The position numbers were made by a program, and so were the translations under genes. A DNA stretch of 64,000 bases, taken from the NCBI GenBank assembly GCA_963565915.1, contig OY751485.1:3348001-3412000 (forward strand), in the 5' to 3' direction. This DNA comes from Entoloma clypeatum. Its lineage: Eukaryota; Basidiomycota; Agaricomycetes; Agaricales; Entolomataceae. Position 1 is the stretch's first letter. Each line of letters begins with the position of its first letter. Below, piece after piece: positions 59,087 through 64,000 of this stretch. The notes under the pieces are model-generated. The model saw only the letters and a list, made by a program, of their open reading frames with translations. It was not told the DNA's origin and did no database searches.

Positions 59087-62000
59087 ATGAAAAGGCTGCC
59101 CTCCAGAGCACCCTCCCCGACACCAACTGCATTCTCTGGCATATCAAACTACAAGACTGACTCTTATCGTCCCATCAAGGACAGAAATGTTCCCTCCATT
59201 CCCCCTGTCGACTATCGTCTCGTTTCAAAAGCCCATTTCGACGAGCTATCTCGCTATCTTGCAGTATATCTTGAGAAATGTATGATATCTCTTTACTTCT
59301 AACCTCGCTATCGCTCATCCCATCATTCGGAATAGCACCGCCTAATTCACGATCCACTGCCAGACAGAAACTCACCCGCCTCACTATCCAACAATTTCAC
59401 GAGCTCTCAACCGACGTCTATGATGAGCTAGTCCGTCGGAAGAATGAGAAAGAAGGCACTTCCTCCCTCGTCCGATTCTCACCAAGGGCTCATGTTACCT
59501 TCCAGCTTTCCTTCATGTACGCACAGATTTTCACCCGAAACGCAATCAAGCGCGCCAGAAACTCGCCACTTTACCCACGTCACGATTCGAAGATCTCTCA
59601 AGTGATGTCTATTATGAGCTCTCTCGCCGATATCCCGAGTTTAAGGAAGATGTGCGCAATACAATTGACCTCTTTCATCCGCTGGCATCTAATTGCATCA
59701 TCCTGTTCGAAGCCTTCTGGAGGTAGTTCCCTCAATTCTTCGTACGATGATCGTCCAGCTCCTGATTTCCCGAGCAACACGTCGCCCCGTGCTCGCCCAT
59801 CTGGTCGAACATCGGCGGATAGGCCGTCCGACAGTGGATATGGGAGTGTGAGCCGGCGACCCTCCAAAGAAAGGAGAAGGCCAAGTGAAGTCGACACCAT
59901 GCCCTCAGGCAGGAGGAGTGAGGACAGCTATCGCAGGAATGAGGATCTTTACGGTGGAAGGGCCAGTGAAGACGGTTACCCTGCTAGCATTCCGTCCACA
60001 ACATCTCGCAGGAAACCTTCACAAGATACTGCACGCGATTATGGACGACCAGGCGGAGCCATCAGCGTTAGCGGAACCAGCGACAGCACCAGCACAGTCA
60101 ATCCTAATCAGAGCACGACCGCCACAAGTGGAATGATCATTCCGAATAAAAGCACTATCGAGGAGGAATACATTGAAGTTCCGTATGGGAGAGATGCGGA
60201 TGAACGCGACAGAAGTAGAGAAGCCAGTACCGAAGCGAATAGATTCACAGATGGGGAGTTGGATAGTGCAAGCGATTATCCAAGTCCTCGAACTCCAGCA
60301 AGCCCGCCGGCCGGGCTTAGTGGCCTCAATGCAAGGCTGCAGGGAGTTGGCGGTGATGACGATGACCGAGTCAGGAGCAGTGATGACTTCTACGACAAGT
60401 ATGGGCGGTCTTCTACGAATTCGGACCATTCTCTCGGAAACCTACGGCTGGCGGGACGTGTGTCTGAAGATCCAGACAAGATTAAGAAGGGTTACGAATA
60501 CAAGATTGCAACTATGCAGACACAAATCGGCAACCTGCACCGCGACCTAGAAGATGTGAACGCGAGAGATAAGAAATCAAAAGATGCAGAAGCGAAGGTT
60601 AGGCAATTGGAGGAGGAACTGACTACTCTACGGCGGGTACCTATCATATTTCATCCTTCTGTTCGTTTCTCTTTTTTTACGCAGCATCTTTTAGCATGCA
60701 GAGGAACAGAGCTTGGCGATGCGTACACTTCAGAAGGAACTTGACGAATTGAGAGAAATTCGCCAACGGGAGAGGGAGCGAGAGTCCATTCGCACTCAGG
60801 AGGCCGAAGTAGAGCTGAGGGACTTGAGGCTACGTTTTGAAAGACTTGAGCAAGAGCGAGACAATCAGCCAATGGGGGTTCGCAAATGTCCGCTTCCTAC
60901 AGAGTTGAGGCTGATGAACATTTCTAGGCTGATATGGAGATGGTCGAACAGCTGCGTTCCGATATGGAGGGTCTATTCAACGAGCTCGGAGACCTTACAC
61001 GACGCAATGATGAACTTATGATCGCCAAGGACTCTGATTTGAATGTGATTCGTGACCTTGATACGCAGCTCAAAGAATACAAACGTAAGTATGAGCAAGC
61101 GAAGACTGAACTACGTAGTGTCAAAGGTCAGCAAACCTCCTTTTCGACGTTGAGCGCCCTGTCTCATGTCTCACTCAGTCACGTCTCAACTTTACATGCA
61201 ACCATCCAAGTTCAGCAAGACAGACGATCAACTGCCAGTATCTTCCGATGGAGGTATCCTCGATATTCATATAACTGCATTCTTGTCTGCTGTTGACAAC
61301 CTCCTCTCCACTGGTCGATCAAATGCACCCACTCGAGTACTCATTCCCATGAAGGCGGTCATAAACGCGGTCACCGCGATATTGGAGGATGTCCGCGCCT
61401 TCGAGCGTTGGCCACAGCGCGACCGCGTGGATGTCGATATAGATGCACTTCATTCTCTCTGCAATAGAGCAGAAGCAACTCTAAGCAACCTCGCCGCAGC
61501 ATCTAAGACACACGCGACGAGTTCTGGCCTGTCACCCGTCAGTCTTTTGGATGCCGCTGCGAGTCATGTTTCCGTCACGATCACTGAACTCGCGAGGACC
61601 ATTCTTATCCGGAAGGCTACCAAAGCCGAGCAAGATCAATTTTCACTCAGTCCTGGTGCATCCGCGACCAGTGGTTTCGCACCTTCCCTGCGTTCTGTCG
61701 ACGAACTTAGGTCTTCGCATCAAAGGAAGGGCAGCGCTAGTTCCAGCTCCACTAGAGGACGGCTGTCAGAATCGTTAAACCAGTTCCCAAATCGGTCATT
61801 CCTCGAGCCCAAGAGGCGCCCTCCATCGGACAACTCAAGTTCAGAAAAGACCAACTCTCCACCACCGATCTTTGATCAACAAACAAGCTCAGGCGGGGTC
61901 TTAAGCGACGATTCTGTTCAGGCTGATGGTCCTGAGGATGCCTGGTCTGAATTGAAGGTTAGAACTGTGGCTATGCACATTGAATACCAGATTCTGACAG

Positions 62001-62342
62001 TTTCCACCGTTATAGCCTTACCTAGAAGCCCAAACGGAGTCGATCGTGTTCGCAATCCAAGCTGTTCTATCGGGCGTTCGCAGTCCGACCCCTCCACCAA
62101 CCTTGGATGAAAATTTGACGCAAATTATCACGATCGTGTCTAGCATTGTTGCCGTCTGTAACGACAACTTACCACAAGCGTCCGTCAAACACGGCAAGGA
62201 AACGTTGCGTGAGCTTAGCGACCATGCGAATAGATTAAGCGAGGTGCAGGCCTTGCCAGAAATCACGAAGGAATCACGACAGGTAATGGCGAAGTCGAGT
62301 TTCGCTATCGCCAATGCAATGAAAGCCCTCACGCGTTTATGA
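59087..62342 (+). CDS. SPA2: polarisome scaffold Spa2, SHD and C-terminal domain
   Basis: SPA2 collects formin, Pea2 and MAPK kinases at sites of tip growth. Two Spa2 homology repeats at the N-terminus (ARQKLTRLTIQQFHELSTDV and ARQKLATLPTSRFEDLSSDV), then a long disordered Ser/Arg/Pro region, a coiled coil of about 150 residues (60480-61120) and a C-terminal GIT-like helical domain (ILDIHITAFLSAVDNLLS..., then ANAMKALTRL). Introns include a first GT intron at about 59283-59334 and a GC-AG intron at 59456-59505 that joins the two SHD repeats; further introns at about 60636-60697, 60872-60929, 61126-61180 and 61957-62022. Confidence 0.9.
59456..59505 (+). other. GC-AG intron in SPA2
   Basis: Site GAAG/gcactt to tccag, phase 1. 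It joins NEKE to AFLHVRTDFHPKRNQARQKL; the frame change otherwise leaves the second SHD repeat out of frame. Confidence 0.7.
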
Positions 62343-62655
62343 AGTTATCCATTCTCATGAACTCTCACATAGTTATTTATACCCCTACAATCACTCTTCG
62401 AATCCCATCATCCATCTTGCCATCTGTACAATATAATTACCTACTACTGCACCTAGCAAGTCTAGGAGCTTACACTTGCATGAATTAATATCCATCCTAC
62501 AATATTACGATTGTGTATAGTACACGATGGCCACCTAGACGATTGCTGGAGTTGTGGATCATCCGAAATACTGCCAATGTGATCTCGTCAAGGGGCGAAA
62601 AACCTAGAACGGACAAGCCCAAGACACGACGGTAGTGGATGACAGTGGGAACCCC

Positions 62656-63771
62656 TCATGAAGAATCTAAAAGAAATCGCCACATGCCAAAGAGGACATT
62701 GACAAGGAATCCAACCACCAGCCCCATTTGCATTTGCCGCCTAGGCCACAAAGATACAACATTGGAATGCGGATGAAATCCAAGAGGAAGAGAATACGTA
62801 CGAGAATATCACGTTTCCTGGTGCTTCGTACTCGCCGCCATCGTCCCAGAAAACCGCAGGCCGTGATTTGCGCATGAAGAAAAAAGGCATAAGGGGGAAG
62901 AAGAAACCCAGGCCCATGCCTTGGAGGACAGTATTGCTGGAAGGCGAAGCTTGTGACAAGGAAGCCGTCCCTGCATTGTCAATAGAGTCTATCCATTGCT
63001 CTTCAAGTGCACGTGCGTGTTCGTCATCTGGTCAAGAGAATGACCGTCAGTTCTCGACATCGGCGGAGAGTGTGGCATTCTACACACATTCTTCTTCTGT
63101 CTCAAAGTCGACGTCAAGGTAATTGGACGAAGATTGACTATGAAACTGTTGTCGAAAATTGGCGATATCTGCCTCTGAAAATCCTACAGATGACAGTCGG
63201 TCGAACCCTCTAACAGGTTGGAGCTGCGCAGTCTGCCAGCATCATAAGCATGATTCGCTTGATTGGGATGATGTTGGAAGACTGACTTGTGTTCTGTCTC
63301 CTTCATCTCCATCTTCTTCTGGCTCTAACTTGGGGCCGACGGAACAGTGTAGCCAGGTAGTCTCTGCTTGACTTTGTCCTTCTCGTGGCCCATTCTCTAT
63401 ATTTGGGGCTGCACGCTTTTGTCGCTCTTCCAGGGATGTCAGCCAGGAATACGGAAAAGTCCCTTCAGTTAGCAGTCGGCCAGAGTGTATCAGTCGAAGC
63501 CGTCGATCTTTTAGTTCTGGTCGTCCTGTGCGAATCTAACTTCCATATACAAACAGGTTCGTGGAGGTATGAGGTGTCTTGTACTTGCCTTTTCCTTCAC
63601 GTCGCGAACAGCATCCAGCTGGCCCACGAGAACAACCAGATCGGGTACACCTTCGGTAAATCGAATGACCAGATCCCGCGTTTCTTGTGGAACACGTGTC
63701 ACAGCGGGCTCCGCTATGGGCTGAGGGTTCACCGCTCGCTGTTTCCCTTTGGCTTTCTCGCTGAGATGCAT
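62656..63771 (-). CDS. DSC3-type ubiquitin-like membrane protein
   Basis: Resembles Dsc3 of the Golgi/endosome DSC E3 ligase complex, which in fission yeast activates the SREBP homologue. Start MHLSEKAKGKQRAV; UBL domain with DLVIRFTEGVPDLVVLVGQL, then RRLRLIHSGRLLTEGT and YSWLTSLEERQKRAA. A family-specific middle part follows (QPVRGFDRLSSVGFSEADI, FRQQFHSQSS) and two C-terminal membrane helices around GMGLGFFFPLMPFFFMR and MGLVVGFLVNVLFGMWRFLL. Introns: 63536-63588 (GC donor gcaagt), 63224-63286, then one each near 63015-63080 and 62735-62800 (GT-AG). Confidence 0.88.
63536..63588 (-). other. GC-AG intron in the DSC3-type gene
   Basis: Site AAG/gcaagt to gttag, the optimal GC-AG consensus, phase 0. 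It joins RDVKEK to IRTGRPELKDRRLRL in the UBL fold. Confidence 0.82.
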
Positions 63772-64000
63772 GCGCGCCTTGTATTTTCGAGGAAGTCGTG
63801 CCTCGCGAACAGTGAGATTGTTAGGAGGCAGGATATGAGTGACACGTGATCTAAGGTTAATTTGGCATGGCTATGCATATATAAATAAAAATATCGGTCC
63901 TCGACTATATATACAAGCCAAGGATTTACATACACCATCCAGGTGGCTTGGACAGACGGACTCGTTGAGCGGTGCGTGAAATGACCTGGAATTGTAACTG
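63772..64000. other. upstream region of the DSC3-type gene
   Basis: Non-coding as far as seen; an AT-rich TATATATA-like stretch lies at 63872-63892. No gene recognised up to the window edge. Confidence 0.4.

Overview
The window is nuclear DNA of a mushroom-forming basidiomycete (Agaricomycetes). Genes are split by many introns of about 45-65 nt, neighbours are packed closely, and the proteins read like Agaricomycete members of their families (chromovirus retrotransposons, Tad-like LINEs, a 73-residue HUB1, SPA2, DSC3-type UBL protein). About 199 N mark an assembly gap at 27187-27385.

The window has two compartments. Positions 1 to about 27.4 kb are almost entirely transposable elements. From left to right: a Ty3/gypsy chromovirus on + (copy A, 5' LTR outside the window, 3' LTR 6595-6978); a LINE on - (LINE-2, ORF1 11569-9435) that has been hit by copy A and by a second LINE on + (LINE-1, 7056-9370); a copia-type element on - (5' LTR 15310-15598, gag 13803 downwards) that has been hit by LINE-2 and by a 5'-truncated LINE on + (LINE-3, 11849-13657); 3.9 kb of relic DNA holding a TA-flanked MITE (17682-18197); a second chromovirus on - with both LTRs (copy B, 19533-26854) that carries a hAT-like non-autonomous element (21883-22691); and an inverted repeat around the N gap. 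Target-site duplications and reading frames that resume across the insertions give a relative order of events.

From 27.5 kb to the right end the window is gene-dense: KRI1 (+), a TSN-repeat membrane protein (-), a TMEM223-like protein (-), GEP4 (-), clathrin light chain (+), monoacylglycerol lipase (-), an MDL1/ABCB10-like mitochondrial ABC transporter (+), NADH pyrophosphatase NPY1 (+), a polytopic membrane protein (-), a PalI/SUR7-type membrane protein (+), HUB1 (+), TRAPPC11 (+), PEX1 (+), an aromatic-L-amino-acid decarboxylase (-), 3-ketoacyl-CoA reductase IFA38 (+), polarisome scaffold SPA2 (+) and a DSC3-type ubiquitin-like membrane protein (-). These are single-copy housekeeping genes rather than a pathway cluster. 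Several arise from four very compact divergent start regions (17, 55, 56 and 93 bp between ATGs).

The points most worth following are: seven introns whose protein-preserving 5' splice site is GC rather than GT, one of them in HUB1, the ubiquitin-like factor known to help the spliceosome use non-canonical 5' sites; an ORF1-only LINE that appears to have retrotransposed in trans; two chromovirus copies that share the same in-frame stop inside reverse transcriptase and the same frameshifts; a chromovirus with a duplicated integrase tail plus chromodomain; and a small third ORF preserved between pol and the 3' LTR in both copies. Intron boundaries were placed by hand from splice signals plus protein-family continuity and should be read as models.
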